Source: Rubripirellula amarantea (GTDB taxonomy: Bacteria; Planctomycetota; Planctomycetia; Pirellulales; Pirellulaceae). From it: 64,000 nt of DNA. Of this stretch, positions 28,825-37,230 are shown in pieces. The first letter of the stretch is position 1. Each line of letters starts with the position of its first letter. The position numbers were made by a program, and so were the translations under genes. The notes below the pieces were generated by a model. It searched no databases. It saw only the letters and a program-made list of their open reading frames with translations, and had not been told where the DNA came from. The stretch lies in NCBI RefSeq assembly GCF_007859865.1, contig NZ_SJPI01000001.1:2725337-2789336 (forward strand), written 5' to 3'.

Positions 28825-29193
28825 TTATACCACTTCGTTGGCCAGCGATACGATCTTCATGAAGCTTCGCTCGCGAAGTTCGCGGGCTACTGCACCGAAG
28901 ATACGAGTGCCACGAGGGCCTTTGTCTTTGTCAATCAAAACCACGGCATTGGAATCAAACTTGATGTAGCTGCCGTCGCTTCGTCGGACCGGTTGCTTGG
29001 TGCGAACGATCACAGCACGAACGATTGCCTTTTTCTTGACTTCGCTGCCGGGAATCACACTCTTCACACTACAAACAATGACGTCACCGAGACCGGCGGT
29101 TCGCTTGCGGCTACCACCGAGCACTTTGATGCACATCACTTGGCGAGCGCCAGTGTTATCCGCAACGTCGAGTCGGGTTTCTTGTTGGATCAT
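28825..29193 (-). CDS. rplN: 50S ribosomal protein L14
   Basis: 122 residues, exactly the family length. [20 protein letters not shown] at the start, then [20 protein letters not shown] and [20 protein letters not shown] at the end are near-invariant L14 blocks. L14 forms intersubunit bridges with the 30S. It is the first gene after rpsQ with a 93-base spacer. Confidence 0.98.
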   Translation of the reverse strand: MIQQETRLDVADNTGARQVMCIKVLGGSRKRTAGLGDVIVCSVKSVIPGSEVKKKAIVRAVIVRTKQPVRRSDGSYIKFDSNAVVLIDKDKGPRGTRIFGAVARELRERSFMKIVSLANEVV

Positions 29194-29286
29194 GGTTCGT
29201 AAAGGTCGTCAAATGGTTGTTTGGTTGGGCCGATCAAAATGGTGATGATCGGGGCGCGATCTTGCTGGTTATGCAATACTTTCGCG

Positions 29287-29625
29287 TTACGCCTTGGTGG
29301 CATCGTCGCCCGCGTGGGACGCTTCGATCGCTTCGGATTCAGCTTCCTTGCGAGCGGCACGTAGGGCAGCAACATCAACTTCGGTGCTCTTCTCGACCAC
29401 GCGAACTAGCGTCCATCGCTTGAGCTTCGAAAGCGGACGTGATTCCATGATCTCGACGCGGTCACCGGTCCCCGATTCGTCGTTCTCATCGTGTGCGTAA
29501 CACACGGTGCGGGTGCGAATGTATTTCTTGTATTTGGGGTGCTTCACCAAACGTGCGATCTCTACACGACGAGTCTTGCTCATCTTGTCGCTGGTGACGA
29601 TTCCGGAAACGATGCGTTTCGGCAT
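29287..29625 (-). CDS. rpsQ: 30S ribosomal protein S17
   Basis: 112 residues. The core has [20 protein letters not shown], a central [20 protein letters not shown] and [20 protein letters not shown], matching S17, a primary binder of 16S rRNA. After about residue 86 comes an alanine/glutamate-rich tail ([17 protein letters not shown]) that most bacterial S17 proteins lack; its role is unknown. Confidence 0.96.
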   Translation of the reverse strand: MPKRIVSGIVTSDKMSKTRRVEIARLVKHPKYKKYIRTRTVCYAHDENDESGTGDRVEIMESRPLSKLKRWTLVRVVEKSTEVDVAALRAARKEAESEAIEASHAGDDATKA

Positions 29626-29704
29626 GGAAGGGGTCCGAGTTTCTTGCTACTAACTAGGTGTGAAAGTTCGTGTGGCTACTTTTGCCACTTGCCTCACGTG
29701 GCTA

Positions 29705-29908
29705 CTAAGCCAGTGCTGCTTTTTGTCGTTCAGTTTGGATCGTTTTGATCCGTGCGATCAATTGCTTGTTCTTTCGCAATTCGCTTGGCGTGTTCAAACG
29801 CTCCGATTGCGATTGAAAACGAAGTCGGAACAGGGTCGTCGCCGCTTCTTTAGCGGTCGCGTCGAGCTGTTCGTCGCTCATTTCACGCAGTTCAGTCAGG
29901 TTGTTCAT
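29705..29908 (-). CDS. rpmC: 50S ribosomal protein L29
   Basis: 67 residues forming the expected two-helix hairpin: MNNLTELREMSDEQLDATAK and FRLRFQSQSERLNTPSELRK. L29 lies at the peptide exit tunnel and helps recruit SRP and trigger factor. Unusually, the ATG is preceded directly by CCC and five CCTNNNN heptamers, with no Shine-Dalgarno sequence (see 29912-29985). Confidence 0.96.
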   Translation of the reverse strand: MNNLTELREMSDEQLDATAKEAATTLFRLRFQSQSERLNTPSELRKNKQLIARIKTIQTERQKAALA

Positions 29909-29911
29909 GGG

Positions 29912-29985
29912 AAATAGGTTACAGGTGTCAGGTTACAGGCATCAGGGAATCATTAGGCATCAGCCAGGCAACAAACCGTTGCCTG
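29912..29985 (-). repeat. Hairpin plus heptamer array before rpmC
   Basis: Reading leftward, CAGGCAAC-GGTTT-GTTGCCTG forms a perfect 8-bp stem (29965-29985). After an imperfect stretch come five exact period-7 units, CCTGATG, CCTGTAA, CCTGACA, CCTGTAA and CCTATTT (29946 down to 29912), then CCC and the rpmC ATG. The arrangement, hairpin then CCT-initiated heptamers touching the start codon, parallels the rpoB-rpoC spacer. Confidence 0.7.
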
Positions 29986-30006
29986 ATTGCTGAATCCTGT
30001 TCGCTA

Positions 30007-30423
30007 TTAAGCAGGTCGTCGTTCCACGAAACGTACCTTCACCGGCAGCTTGCTTGCCAATCGGGCAAAACAAACCTTGGCTTGTTGTTCGGTCACACCG
30101 CCAAGCTCATAAAGGATCGTGCCAGGCTTTACGGTCGCGGCCCAGAAGTCAGGCTCACCCTTACCCTTACCCATTCGAGTTTCCAGCGGAGTGCTGGTCA
30201 CTGATTTATTGGGGAAGATTCGAATGTATAGCTTGCCTTCGCCTCGAACGTATTGCTGAGCCGCGATACGACCGGCTTCGATGGTGGTGGCTTTGATCCA
30301 ACCAGCATCCAGAGACTGGATGCCATAATCACCGAAGACGACCTTGTTACCGCGAGTCGCACTACCTTTTATGCGCCCTCTTTGGCTTTTTCGATGCTTG
30401 ACCCGCTTGGGCATCAGCGCCAT
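30007..30423 (-). CDS. rplP: 50S ribosomal protein L16
   Basis: 138 residues. It begins MALMPKRVKHRKSQRGRIKG and contains GDYGIQSLDAGWIKATTIEA and RMGKGKGEPDFWAATVKPGT, all L16 hallmarks; L16 organises the A site of the large subunit. The first 20 codons overlap the end of rpsC by 62 bases in another frame. The conserved L16 N-terminus makes a later start impossible, so the overlap is real unless there is a sequence error in rpsC. A second in-frame ATG three codons on (MPKRV) would still overlap. Confidence 0.97.
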   Translation of the reverse strand: MALMPKRVKHRKSQRGRIKGSATRGNKVVFGDYGIQSLDAGWIKATTIEAGRIAAQQYVRGEGKLYIRIFPNKSVTSTPLETRMGKGKGEPDFWAATVKPGTILYELGGVTEQQAKVCFARLASKLPVKVRFVERRPA

Positions 30424-31072
30424 CGTTATCGTCTCCGTAAGTACCTTGGTTAATCCACACTTGAATCCCGATGTGCCCCTGTGGCGTCATCGCTTCGGTG
30501 AATCCGTAATCAATCTTGGCTTGTAATGTGCTCAAAGGAATCGAGCCAGCACTTTGCTTTTCGCGGCGTGCCATTTCAGCACCCCCGAGTCGGCCAGCCA
30601 TCTGGATCTTGATACCCTTCGCACCCGCGTCCATGGTCGTGTCAATCGTTCGCTTCATTGTGCGACGGAAACTCGACCGTTTGGACAGTTGTTGTGCAAT
30701 TTCAAGGGCGACCAATTGAGCTTGCAACTCAGGTCGTCCCACTTCTTCGATTTTGAGGTTAATTCGGCGTCCGATCAGGTTCTGCAGTTCTGCCTGCAGG
30801 ATCTCGATCTCTTGGCCTTTCTTACCGATGATCAAGCCTGGACGAGCAACGTACAGCATCACGCGAACTTCATCGCGAGTGCGTTCGATCTCGATCCGGT
30901 CGATACCAGCGCTCTTGTATTGTGTCTTTTTGGGGTGGTTGGTGATGAAGTTCCGCAACTTGCGGTCTTCCAGCAACAGACCAGCGAAATCCTGCTTCGA
31001 CGCGTACCATCGACTCGCCCACCCGCGGGTGACGCCGACTCGGAAAGCGATTGGATTGACTTTTTGACCCAT
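30362..31072 (-). CDS. rpsC: 30S ribosomal protein S3
   Basis: 236 residues. It begins MGQKVNPIAFRVGVTRGWAS, has the KH-domain motif ARPGLIIGKKGQEIEILQAE near 80, and GRLGGAEMARREKQSAGSIP near 160 followed by the GIQVWINQG strand. S3 binds mRNA at the entry tunnel. The last 20 residues (DAQAGQASKKPKRAHKR) are encoded inside the start of rplP in a different frame; both proteins gain basic residues from the same A/G-rich DNA. Confidence 0.97.
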   Translation of the reverse strand: MGQKVNPIAFRVGVTRGWASRWYASKQDFAGLLLEDRKLRNFITNHPKKTQYKSAGIDRIEIERTRDEVRVMLYVARPGLIIGKKGQEIEILQAELQNLIGRRINLKIEEVGRPELQAQLVALEIAQQLSKRSSFRRTMKRTIDTTMDAGAKGIKIQMAGRLGGAEMARREKQSAGSIPLSTLQAKIDYGFTEAMTPQGHIGIQVWINQGTYGDDNDGADAQAGQASKKPKRAHKR

Positions 31073-31166
31073 GAGGAAATCTATTGAGTTCTGAGTGCTT
31101 GTTGTTTGTTTGGTGACAGCTCACTTGCCTGAGGCAAGCTGGCTGTTGGACTTGTGTCTTGTCAGC

Positions 31167-31526
31167 TTATATTTCGTCGATGGGAGTCAACCCAACGGTG
31201 ATATGGCTGCTTCGCTTTTTGATGGCGAATGCGGTTCCCCGTGCACGAGGTCGAATTCGCTTGAACATCGGTCCGCCATCAATGCGAACGTCTGTCAAAA
31301 CCAACTCTTCGACGCGGTGAGGACGTCCGTTGTTTTGGTCAGGGTCGGTTGCGTTACCGATCGCACTCTTGATGACCTTTTCCAACATGCGGGCACCGCG
31401 TTGAGGTTGGAACTTCAAGGTGTCGAGTGCTTCGTCGGCGTACATGCCACGGACCAGGTCCGCGACCAGTCGAACCTTTTGGGCGCTCATGCGAGCGTTA
31501 CGATGAATTGCTTTGAATGTAGCCAT
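31167..31526 (-). CDS. rplV: 50S ribosomal protein L22
   Basis: 119 residues. HRNARMSAQKVRLVADLVRG near the start and RIRPRARGTAFAIKKRSSHI with TVGL near the end are the L22 signature blocks; the intervening loop reaches into the exit tunnel. Only two bases separate it from the rpsS stop, so translation is probably coupled. Confidence 0.97.
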   Translation of the reverse strand: MATFKAIHRNARMSAQKVRLVADLVRGMYADEALDTLKFQPQRGARMLEKVIKSAIGNATDPDQNNGRPHRVEELVLTDVRIDGGPMFKRIRPRARGTAFAIKKRSSHITVGLTPIDEI

Positions 31527-31528
31527 GT

Positions 31529-31801
31529 TTACTTCTTGCCACCCTTTCCGCTGTGTCCCTTGAAGGTTCGCGTTGGAGCGAATTCGCCGAGCTTGTGTCC
31601 GACCATATCTTCGGTAACGAGCACCTTCACGTGCTTACGTCCATCGTGGACCATGAAGGTCTTGTTGATGAATTCGGGCACAATCGTACAGGCGCGAGCC
31701 CAAGTCTTAATCGGCTCGGCACCACCGTTTTCGATCTGACGTTGAACCTTGAAGAACAACTTCGGATCGACGAAGGGGCCTTTTTTGCTACTGCGAGACA
31801 T
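31529..31801 (-). CDS. rpsS: 30S ribosomal protein S19
   Basis: 90 residues. [40 protein letters not shown] and [16 protein letters not shown] are invariant S19 blocks. S19 forms the 30S head with S13. Two CCTNNNN heptamers (CCTGTCA, CCTTCCT) lie immediately before the ATG on the coding strand, again without a purine-rich ribosome-binding site. Confidence 0.97.
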   Translation of the reverse strand: MSRSSKKGPFVDPKLFFKVQRQIENGGAEPIKTWARACTIVPEFINKTFMVHDGRKHVKVLVTEDMVGHKLGEFAPTRTFKGHSGKGGKK

Positions 31802-31917
31802 AGGAAGGTGACAGGTATCGTGTGAAATTGATGTTTTGAAAAATCAAAGCTCGGGAACCGATCAAGAAGTGACCTGGGTTCCCCAGCGAACTTGTATTGG
31901 CCTGCGGCCGACGGGGA

Positions 31918-32775
31918 TCAATGTAACTTGAGTTGACCGTAACGGCGACTCTTGCGACGACGCACGATCGAGCTGTTGCTCGCCTTGCGTTTCTGGCGTG
32001 TACCGCCACCCTTAGCACTGACGCCCGAAGGACTGACAGGGTGACGTCCACCCTTAGTCCGGCCTTCACCACCACCGTGCGGGTGGTCGATTGGGTTCAT
32101 TGCGGTACCACGAACGTGAGGACGACGACCGAGCCAACGGGATCGGCCAGCTTTGCCCAAACGAATCTTCATGTGTTCGGTATTGCCAACGCCGCCCACG
32201 GTTGCACGGCAACCACTAGGCACGCGGCGAACTTCACCACTGGGCAACAGCAACTGAGCCCAATCGGCTTCGCGAGCTTGAAGGGTAGCACTCGTGCCGG
32301 CTGAGCGACACAAAACTGCACCGCGACCCGCACGAAGCTCAATGCACGAAACGCTCATGCCCAACGGAATGTTCTTCAATGGCAAGCAATTGCCGAGCGT
32401 TGGAGGTGCGTCAGGACCATTAAGGATCTTGTCGCCAGCCTTCAAACCAGCCGGAGCTACCACGTATGACTTTTCGCCATCCGCATACTTCAGCAAGGCA
32501 ATCCGAGCCGAACGATTAGGATCGTATTGAACCGAATCCACCGTCGCAGGAACACCGTCTTTGGCACGTCGGAAATCGATCACGCGGTACATCTGCTTAT
32601 GGCCGCCACCGCGGTGGCGTGCAGTGATCTTACCTTGGTTGTTACGGCCACCGGTCTTACGCTTTGGACGCAGAAGCGACTTTTCAGGCTTCGCACCCTT
32701 CGTCAGATCGGCCCAGTCACTTACCGACGCATTGCGTCGACCGGCGCTGGTCGGCTTGTAAATTCGAATGCCCAT
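31918..32775 (-). CDS. rplB: 50S ribosomal protein L2
   Basis: 285 residues. TAGRR-type start ([20 protein letters not shown]), [20 protein letters not shown] near 43, and the C-terminal [20 protein letters not shown] near 222 containing the conserved histidine near the peptidyl-transferase centre. L2 is needed for subunit joining. Just before the start, a degenerate period-7 pattern can be seen (32785-32813). Confidence 0.98.
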   Translation of the reverse strand: MGIRIYKPTSAGRRNASVSDWADLTKGAKPEKSLLRPKRKTGGRNNQGKITARHRGGGHKQMYRVIDFRRAKDGVPATVDSVQYDPNRSARIALLKYADGEKSYVVAPAGLKAGDKILNGPDAPPTLGNCLPLKNIPLGMSVSCIELRAGRGAVLCRSAGTSATLQAREADWAQLLLPSGEVRRVPSGCRATVGGVGNTEHMKIRLGKAGRSRWLGRRPHVRGTAMNPIDHPHGGGEGRTKGGRHPVSPSGVSAKGGGTRQKRKASNSSIVRRRKSRRYGQLKLH

Positions 32776-32839
32776 GGCGGAATTGGTTTTAAGTTACGGG
32801 TTTTGGTATCAGGTAAATGGCAACGGATGCCTGTGGCTA

Positions 32840-33163
32840 CTAGAAGAAGTCGATTCGATGTTCTTCATGAAGCTGGACGATGGCCTTCTTCCAGTCGCTG
32901 GTGCGACCGTAACGAAAACGGTATCGGCGAAGCTTGCCCTTGCGATTCTGTGTGCGAACTTTCTTGACCTTGACGTCAAACAATTCTTCCACGGCCGCCT
33001 TCACATCGAGCTTGGTAGCATCGCGGTGAATCTGGAACGCGTATTGGTTGTTCCGCGAAGCGCGGTGAACGCCCTTTTCGGTAACCAACGGACGAAGCAG
33101 AACCTGGTGGGCTTCTAGCTTAATGCCGTCAGTTTTCGGTGGAGGTGGTAGGATGTGTGCCAT
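32840..33163 (-). CDS. rplW: 50S ribosomal protein L23
   Basis: 107 residues. After a proline-rich lead (MAHILPPPPKTDGIK) comes the L23 core: LLRPLVTEKGVHRASRNNQY, then VKAAVEELFDVKVKKVRTQN and GKLRRYRFRYGRTSDWKKA. L23 lines the exit tunnel and docks SRP, trigger factor and the translocon. It lies 68 bases after rplD and 64 before rplB. Confidence 0.97.
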   Translation of the reverse strand: MAHILPPPPKTDGIKLEAHQVLLRPLVTEKGVHRASRNNQYAFQIHRDATKLDVKAAVEELFDVKVKKVRTQNRKGKLRRYRFRYGRTSDWKKAIVQLHEEHRIDFF

Positions 33164-33231
33164 GGGATTCGGCCTTGGTCGTTATCTTGTATGTCTGTTG
33201 GTTGCGGCTGAGTGTGTCAGGTTCGCTTCTT

Positions 33232-33873
33232 TTAGTTGGCAGCCGTCGTGAAGGTGCCGTCTTTGATCTTGTCCAGCGCGTCTTTAGTAACGAGCATGCG
33301 ACGAGGCTTCAGCACCGACAATGCGTTGAGTTGGCGAACTGGCTCGACCGAAACGCCCGCAATGTTACGGCCGCTCTTGTAAACCACGGCGTCTAAATCC
33401 GCAGTCGCGACAAGCGTTGTGGTGCCTTCAAGGCCAAGGGCCTTTAGCACGCCTGCCATTTGCTTGGTCTTAGGAGCGTCGAACGACAACTTGTCGACCA
33501 CCACCATTTCGCCGTCATCAATCTTGGATCGAATTGCCATTCGGGTCGCAAGTTGCAACGCCTTCTTGTTCAGGCGATAGCTGTAGTCGCGAGGCTTAAT
33601 TGTGCGAGCAACACCACCGCCGCGACGCACTGGCGAACGCTTGCCACCGGCTCGAGCGTTACCGGTACCTTTTTGACGGTACATCTTCTTCTTTGATCCA
33701 GCCACTTGGCCGCGGGTGCGGGTGTTGTGGGAACCTTGACGAAGATTGGCTTGGTACATGACCACTGCATCGTGAAGCAATTGCTTGCTGATGCGGTCCG
33801 CCAGTTGTTCGGTGTCAATCTCGTACTTGCCGACTTCAGCGCCAGCTTCGCTATAAACTGTTAATGATGCCAT
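33232..33873 (-). CDS. rplD: 50S ribosomal protein L4
   Basis: 213 residues from the ATG at 33873, which begins MASLTVYSEAGAEVGKYEID and lies four bases after the rplC stop. An open frame extends further upstream but only into the rplC gene. The loop that lines the tunnel reads RQKGTGNARAGGKRSPVRRG. C-terminal NIAGVSVEPVRQLNALSVLK is typical. In E. coli L4 also represses the S10 operon; no leader structure for that is recognised here. Confidence 0.96.
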   Translation of the reverse strand: MASLTVYSEAGAEVGKYEIDTEQLADRISKQLLHDAVVMYQANLRQGSHNTRTRGQVAGSKKKMYRQKGTGNARAGGKRSPVRRGGGVARTIKPRDYSYRLNKKALQLATRMAIRSKIDDGEMVVVDKLSFDAPKTKQMAGVLKALGLEGTTTLVATADLDAVVYKSGRNIAGVSVEPVRQLNALSVLKPRRMLVTKDALDKIKDGTFTTAAN

Positions 33874-33877
33874 AAGA

Positions 33878-34564
33878 TTAGCCCACCTTGTTCGTTTCGC
33901 GGATCGTGACAAAACCGCCATTGGGGCCAGGAACAGCACCACGAATGAGCAACAAATTGTTTTCGGTATCGACGCGAACCAATTCGAGGTTACGTGTCGT
34001 TGTTTTGGTGTTACCGTACTGGCCAGCCATCTTCTTGCCCTTGAAGACGCGACTTGGCGATGCACTGCAACCGGTGCCCCCGGCGTGACGGTGCACTTTC
34101 TTTACACCGTGCGAGGCACGTTGGCCGGCAAAGTTGTGACGCTTCATCACCCCGGCGTAACCGCGACCCTTGCTGGTTCCGCATACGTCAACTTTCTTGA
34201 CTTCAGCGAACGCGTCAACGGTGATGGTCGAACCTACCGTAAGGTCGCTTTCGCCACGGAACTCACGCACGAAACGCTGCGGTTCGCAGTCGGCCTTCTC
34301 GAGCAACTCGATTCCAGCGGCGGTGCGGTTTTTGACTCGCTTGCTGTCGAGCTTCGCGACATGACCGCGTTCAGCACGACTGGCCAAGCGACGCGGCTTG
34401 TCTTCAAAGCCGATTTGAATGGCTGAGTAGCCATCGCGATCTTCGCTCCGGACCTGCAACACGTGGCACGGGCCAGCTTGAACCACGGTCACGGGCACAG
34501 CCGTTCCGTCTTCCAAGTAAACCTGAGTCATCCCGACTTTACGGCCGAGGATTGATGGTGACAT
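33878..34564 (-). CDS. rplC: 50S ribosomal protein L3
   Basis: 228 residues. It begins MSPSILGRKVGMTQVYLEDG and contains the family signature GTSKGRGYAGVMKRHNFAGQ, RASHG and the GKKMAGQYGN block. L3 initiates assembly of the large subunit, and its central loop reaches the peptidyl-transferase centre. It is separated from rpsJ by 318 bases without a gene, unusual within an S10 operon. Confidence 0.97.
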   Translation of the reverse strand: MSPSILGRKVGMTQVYLEDGTAVPVTVVQAGPCHVLQVRSEDRDGYSAIQIGFEDKPRRLASRAERGHVAKLDSKRVKNRTAAGIELLEKADCEPQRFVREFRGESDLTVGSTITVDAFAEVKKVDVCGTSKGRGYAGVMKRHNFAGQRASHGVKKVHRHAGGTGCSASPSRVFKGKKMAGQYGNTKTTTRNLELVRVDTENNLLLIRGAVPGPNGGFVTIRETNKVG

Positions 34565-34882
34565 AACTTTTCCGAAACCGCATTACTGCGGGCTCCGCTC
34601 ATCGTTTCGTGTTGGATCCCAAGCTACCGGGTTCGAATCAACTACGCCGATGTGCGAAACTTGCGTGCTGAAGCAAATTGCTGGCATGTAGCCAAACAAC
34701 TCAGTTCATCCAGACAATTTCGCGGCACAGAGGTTATCGAACCGGCTTCCATGCATGGAAAGACCGCTCGTGTAAAAAACTGTAACTATGTGACTGCGAA
34801 CATTTACCCAAAATCGAATCGTCGATAGCGGGCAATGTGATGCATTAATGCCAAACCCAATTGCTCCAGCGGAGCAGAGGCA
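34565..34882 (-). other. Long spacer rpsJ to rplC
   Basis: 318 bases with no gene. Directly after the rpsJ stop is a short hairpin TGCTCC-GCT-GGAGCA (34862-34876) without a T-run. A perfect 14-base palindrome TTCCATGCATGGAA lies at 34747-34760. A second promoter for rplC could sit here, but none matches well. A TTCGAATC at 34632 resembles a tRNA T-loop but has no fitting stem. Confidence 0.5.
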
Positions 34883-35209
34883 CTAGCGGGCGGACGCCTT
34901 GATTTTGATGTCCACGCCAGCGGGTAGGCTTAACTTATTCAGGGCTTCGATCGTCTTGGCGGTTGCCTGGACAATATCAATCAAGCGTTTGTGAGTACGG
35001 ATCTCGTACTGCTGACGCGACTTCTTGTTTACAAATGGCCCGGACAAAACCGTGTACCGCTCGATTCGAGTCGGCAATGGAATTGGTCCATGCACTTCGC
35101 TGTGGGTCCGTTTGACGGTGTCCACGATTTCCTGGGCGCTCAGATCAAGAACTGAGTGATCGTATGCTTCCATACGAATTCGAATGATTTCGCTAGCTCC
35201 AGCAGACAC
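34883..35209 (-). CDS. rpsJ: 30S ribosomal protein S10
   Basis: 108 residues from a GTG start ([20 protein letters not shown]). [20 protein letters not shown] and [20 protein letters not shown] are S10 hallmarks. A later ATG (MEAYDH) would remove the first beta strand, so GTG is preferred. S10 belongs to the 30S head and also to the NusB antitermination complex. It is the first gene of the long leftward ribosomal operon. Confidence 0.96.
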   Translation of the reverse strand: MSAGASEIIRIRMEAYDHSVLDLSAQEIVDTVKRTHSEVHGPIPLPTRIERYTVLSGPFVNKKSRQQYEIRTHKRLIDIVQATAKTIEALNKLSLPAGVDIKIKASAR

Positions 35210-35376
35210 AGAACGACAACCAGGGGTGAAGGATTAAAACGGGGCCAGAAAGGGAAGCTTGCGAGGTGAATTACCGGCAAGCTCACGACGGAAGCTGATG
35301 GTTTCCTCAAGATCAAAGGGTCTCGAAGTTCACTTTTCGTCGTCCTGAACAGCGATTTCCGCTGAGTGGGACGCAG

Positions 35377-35405
35377 AATGTACGGTCGGGTGAAAAACAC
35401 GTCAA
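35377..35405 (-). promoter_or_regulatory. Promoter of the S10-spc operon
   Basis: On the minus strand TTGACG (35405-35400) is followed by exactly 17 bases and TACATT (35382-35377). The predicted transcript starts near 35370, leaving a leader of about 160 bases before rpsJ. Together with the rightward promoter at 35495-35523 it accounts for the 320-base divergent region, in which I see no gene. Confidence 0.65.
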
Positions 35406-35494
35406 CGGCTGTTATGAATTTGCAGAGAAAACTTTCCGATACTTTTCCCGGGAAGGGGGATGTTTTGGCAGTTTGGGTAATTTGCTGGTTGCCT

Positions 35495-35523
35495 TTGCCA
35501 GGGTTTTGGCTTTTCGGCATAAT
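35495..35523 (+). promoter_or_regulatory. Promoter of the DUF2752 gene, apparently leaderless
   Basis: TTGCCA, 17 bases, CATAAT: five of six matches in each box and ideal spacing. The expected transcription start, six to seven bases after the -10 box, coincides with the ATG at 35530, so the mRNA would lack a 5' leader. Confidence 0.6.
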
Positions 35524-35529
35524 GACGGC

Positions 35530-36114
35530 ATGTCGATCCCCGCATCTGATACCGCGTCACCCGATCCCGTTGCGTCTGATTTGGTTTCAGCTCGTGCGTT
35601 GCCCTCGGAGGGTTCGGAGCCTTCGCAGATTCGGTCCTCGGATTGTGTTTCGCTGGATCTGGGCAATCGTCAACCGCTCGATCCAGGCGTTTTCTTGCCT
35701 CGTAATGATTGGCTTGCCGTATTTCGGCCGTTGGCTTTGATTGTTGCCGTGATCCCGCTTGTTTTGTTGGGTGTTTCGAGGACTTTGGTTCCCGACAGCG
35801 ATGGGTTGGGGACTCACCAGCAGCTTGGTTTGCCGCCATGTTCGATGCGTGTGGTGATGGGCGTTCGTTGTCCGGCGTGCGGAATGACGACTTCCTGGGC
35901 CTATTTCACGCGTGGTGAATGGCGGGCAAGCATCGAGTCAAACGCTGGCGGGTTTATGCTGGCCATTCTCGCCCTTTTGGTATGTCCGGTCGTGTTGCGT
36001 TGCATCTGGCGATCGGTCTATCCAAGTCAAGCTCAGCAAAATTGGCTGCTTTTTGCTTTGTTGGCGGTTCTGGCGGTCACGATCGTGGATTGGTCGGTCC
36101 GGGTGTTTGGCTAA
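35530..36114 (+). CDS. DUF2752 membrane protein
   Basis: 194 residues from the ATG at 35530. The first 70 residues are hydrophilic and Ser/Pro/Asp-rich. Hydrophobic segments follow (LALIVAVIPLVLLGVS near 75, GFMLAILALLVCPVVLRCIW near 150, LLFALLAVLAVTIVDWSV near 175). The DUF2752 signature is CPACGMTTSW near 122-131. The family has no defined function; the paired cysteines suggest metal or redox chemistry but this is unproven. A longer start 57 bases upstream is open, but the promoter would then lie within the gene. Confidence 0.8.
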   Translation: MSIPASDTASPDPVASDLVSARALPSEGSEPSQIRSSDCVSLDLGNRQPLDPGVFLPRNDWLAVFRPLALIVAVIPLVLLGVSRTLVPDSDGLGTHQQLGLPPCSMRVVMGVRCPACGMTTSWAYFTRGEWRASIESNAGGFMLAILALLVCPVVLRCIWRSVYPSQAQQNWLLFALLAVLAVTIVDWSVRVFG

Positions 36115-36221
36115 CGCAAACTCCTGTAGCGTTCCATGCCGGTTTCTTAGTAAGACGCAGGCTCAACCTGGTTCCGCAGGCTCAATCTTGTGCCATATGT
36201 CCAACGGAAGGATCCGTTTCG

Positions 36222-36899
36222 ATGCCTTTTTCAAATTCCCCTACATCGCGCCGCCGCTGGATTCAGCTCGGAATGCTCGCGGCCGCATCCGGTATCGCTG
36301 TCACGCAGGTCGGCTGTCTGAGTATGGCCGCCCAAGTCATGCACGCTGCCGGAATGGACTTGGTTCCCGCGCAGTATGAGGGCTTGGAGAAGTCTACCGT
36401 GGCAATCGTGACGGTGACGGACAACAGCCAATACACCAACGATCCCGCCGCCCGCACGCTCAGTCGCCGAGTTGGAGAAGAGCTGACGGTGAACGTGAAG
36501 GACATCAAGTTGGTGCGAGAAGACTTGATCGAGCAGTACCGAGACGTCCACGGATACGATTCGGTGGACTATCGCGAAGTCGGCAAGGAGGTCGGTGCCG
36601 ACAAGGTGCTTGTGATCGAGCTTACCGATTTAACGCTGCGTGATGGAATGACGCTTTATCGTGGACGCGCCGACGTGTTTTTACAGGTCGTTGACGTTGC
36701 GACGGGGAATACCGTTTTCAAAAATTCGATCGACCAGTACACGTTCCCCAAGTCGACCGGTCAGCACAGCAGCGAAACGACCGAAGATCGTTTCAGGAAG
36801 CTTTACTTGCGAGTTCTCGCTGGAGAAATCGTGCGAATGTTCTATGCGTACGATTCAACGGAGTTGATCGCGATGGATAGCATGATCGCTAGCCAATAA
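36222..36899 (+). CDS. Putative Tat-exported lipoprotein
   Basis: 225 residues from the ATG at 36222, chosen because GGAAGGA lies nine bases upstream and the residue run that follows looks like a signal. The N-terminus has a twin-arginine-like motif (TSRRRWIQLG), a hydrophobic stretch and Q-V-G-C, an imperfect lipobox with Cys near residue 28. The mature part (DLVPAQYEGLEKSTVAIVTV onward) contains an alternating alpha/beta pattern and REVGKEVGADKVLVIELTDL, resembling envelope lipoproteins that build a nucleotide-like fold, but I do not recognise the family. It is followed 34 bases later by a small membrane protein and is probably in an operon with it. Confidence 0.75.
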   Translation: MPFSNSPTSRRRWIQLGMLAAASGIAVTQVGCLSMAAQVMHAAGMDLVPAQYEGLEKSTVAIVTVTDNSQYTNDPAARTLSRRVGEELTVNVKDIKLVREDLIEQYRDVHGYDSVDYREVGKEVGADKVLVIELTDLTLRDGMTLYRGRADVFLQVVDVATGNTVFKNSIDQYTFPKSTGQHSSETTEDRFRKLYLRVLAGEIVRMFYAYDSTELIAMDSMIASQ

Positions 36900-36933
36900 T
36901 GTCCCGGAAGAATCACAGACAAGAATTCACACC

Positions 36934-37230
36934 ATGATGCGTTTTATCTACGGCATGATCACCGGCGCGGTGCTGCTTTACGTTGCTATGCACTACCACG
37001 TCGTGCGAGGAAACGAGGGTGTCTTTCTCGTATCAAAAATCAGCAATAACTTGTCGGACGTCTATGTCGATACCCGCGAATTCAAGTTGGCGGACTGGCA
37101 GAACCACAAACCGCTCGCGGCTGCCATCATGCAAAGTGGCAAGTCCGAGATGCTAAGCGATGCATCGATGAAGGGCTTTCGAGATTCGGTTTCCGATTTA
37201 GTCAGCGGCCTATGGGGCCGGGAAGGCTAG
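36934..37230 (+). CDS. Small single-pass membrane protein
   Basis: 98 residues. One N-terminal hydrophobic segment (MRFIYGMITGAVLLYVAMHY) followed by a soluble part with VRGNEGVFLVSKISNNLSDV and YVDTREFKLADWQNHKPLAA. Two consecutive ATG codons make the exact start uncertain by one residue. Not recognised as a named family. It sits 34 bases after the lipoprotein gene and may anchor a partner in the membrane. Confidence 0.7.
   Translation: MMRFIYGMITGAVLLYVAMHYHVVRGNEGVFLVSKISNNLSDVYVDTREFKLADWQNHKPLAAAIMQSGKSEMLSDASMKGFRDSVSDLVSGLWGREG

Noticed and set aside
29912..29946. CRISPR array
   Set aside because: Units are seven bases without spacers, so this is a short tandem repeat and not CRISPR; no cas genes occur in the window.
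33874..34065. Longer N-terminus of L4
   Set aside because: It lies wholly inside rplC in another frame; the ATG at 33873 gives the normal L4 start.
34628..34645. tRNA T-loop-like GGGTTCGAATC
   Set aside because: The flanking five bases do not pair and no acceptor or anticodon arm can be drawn around it.
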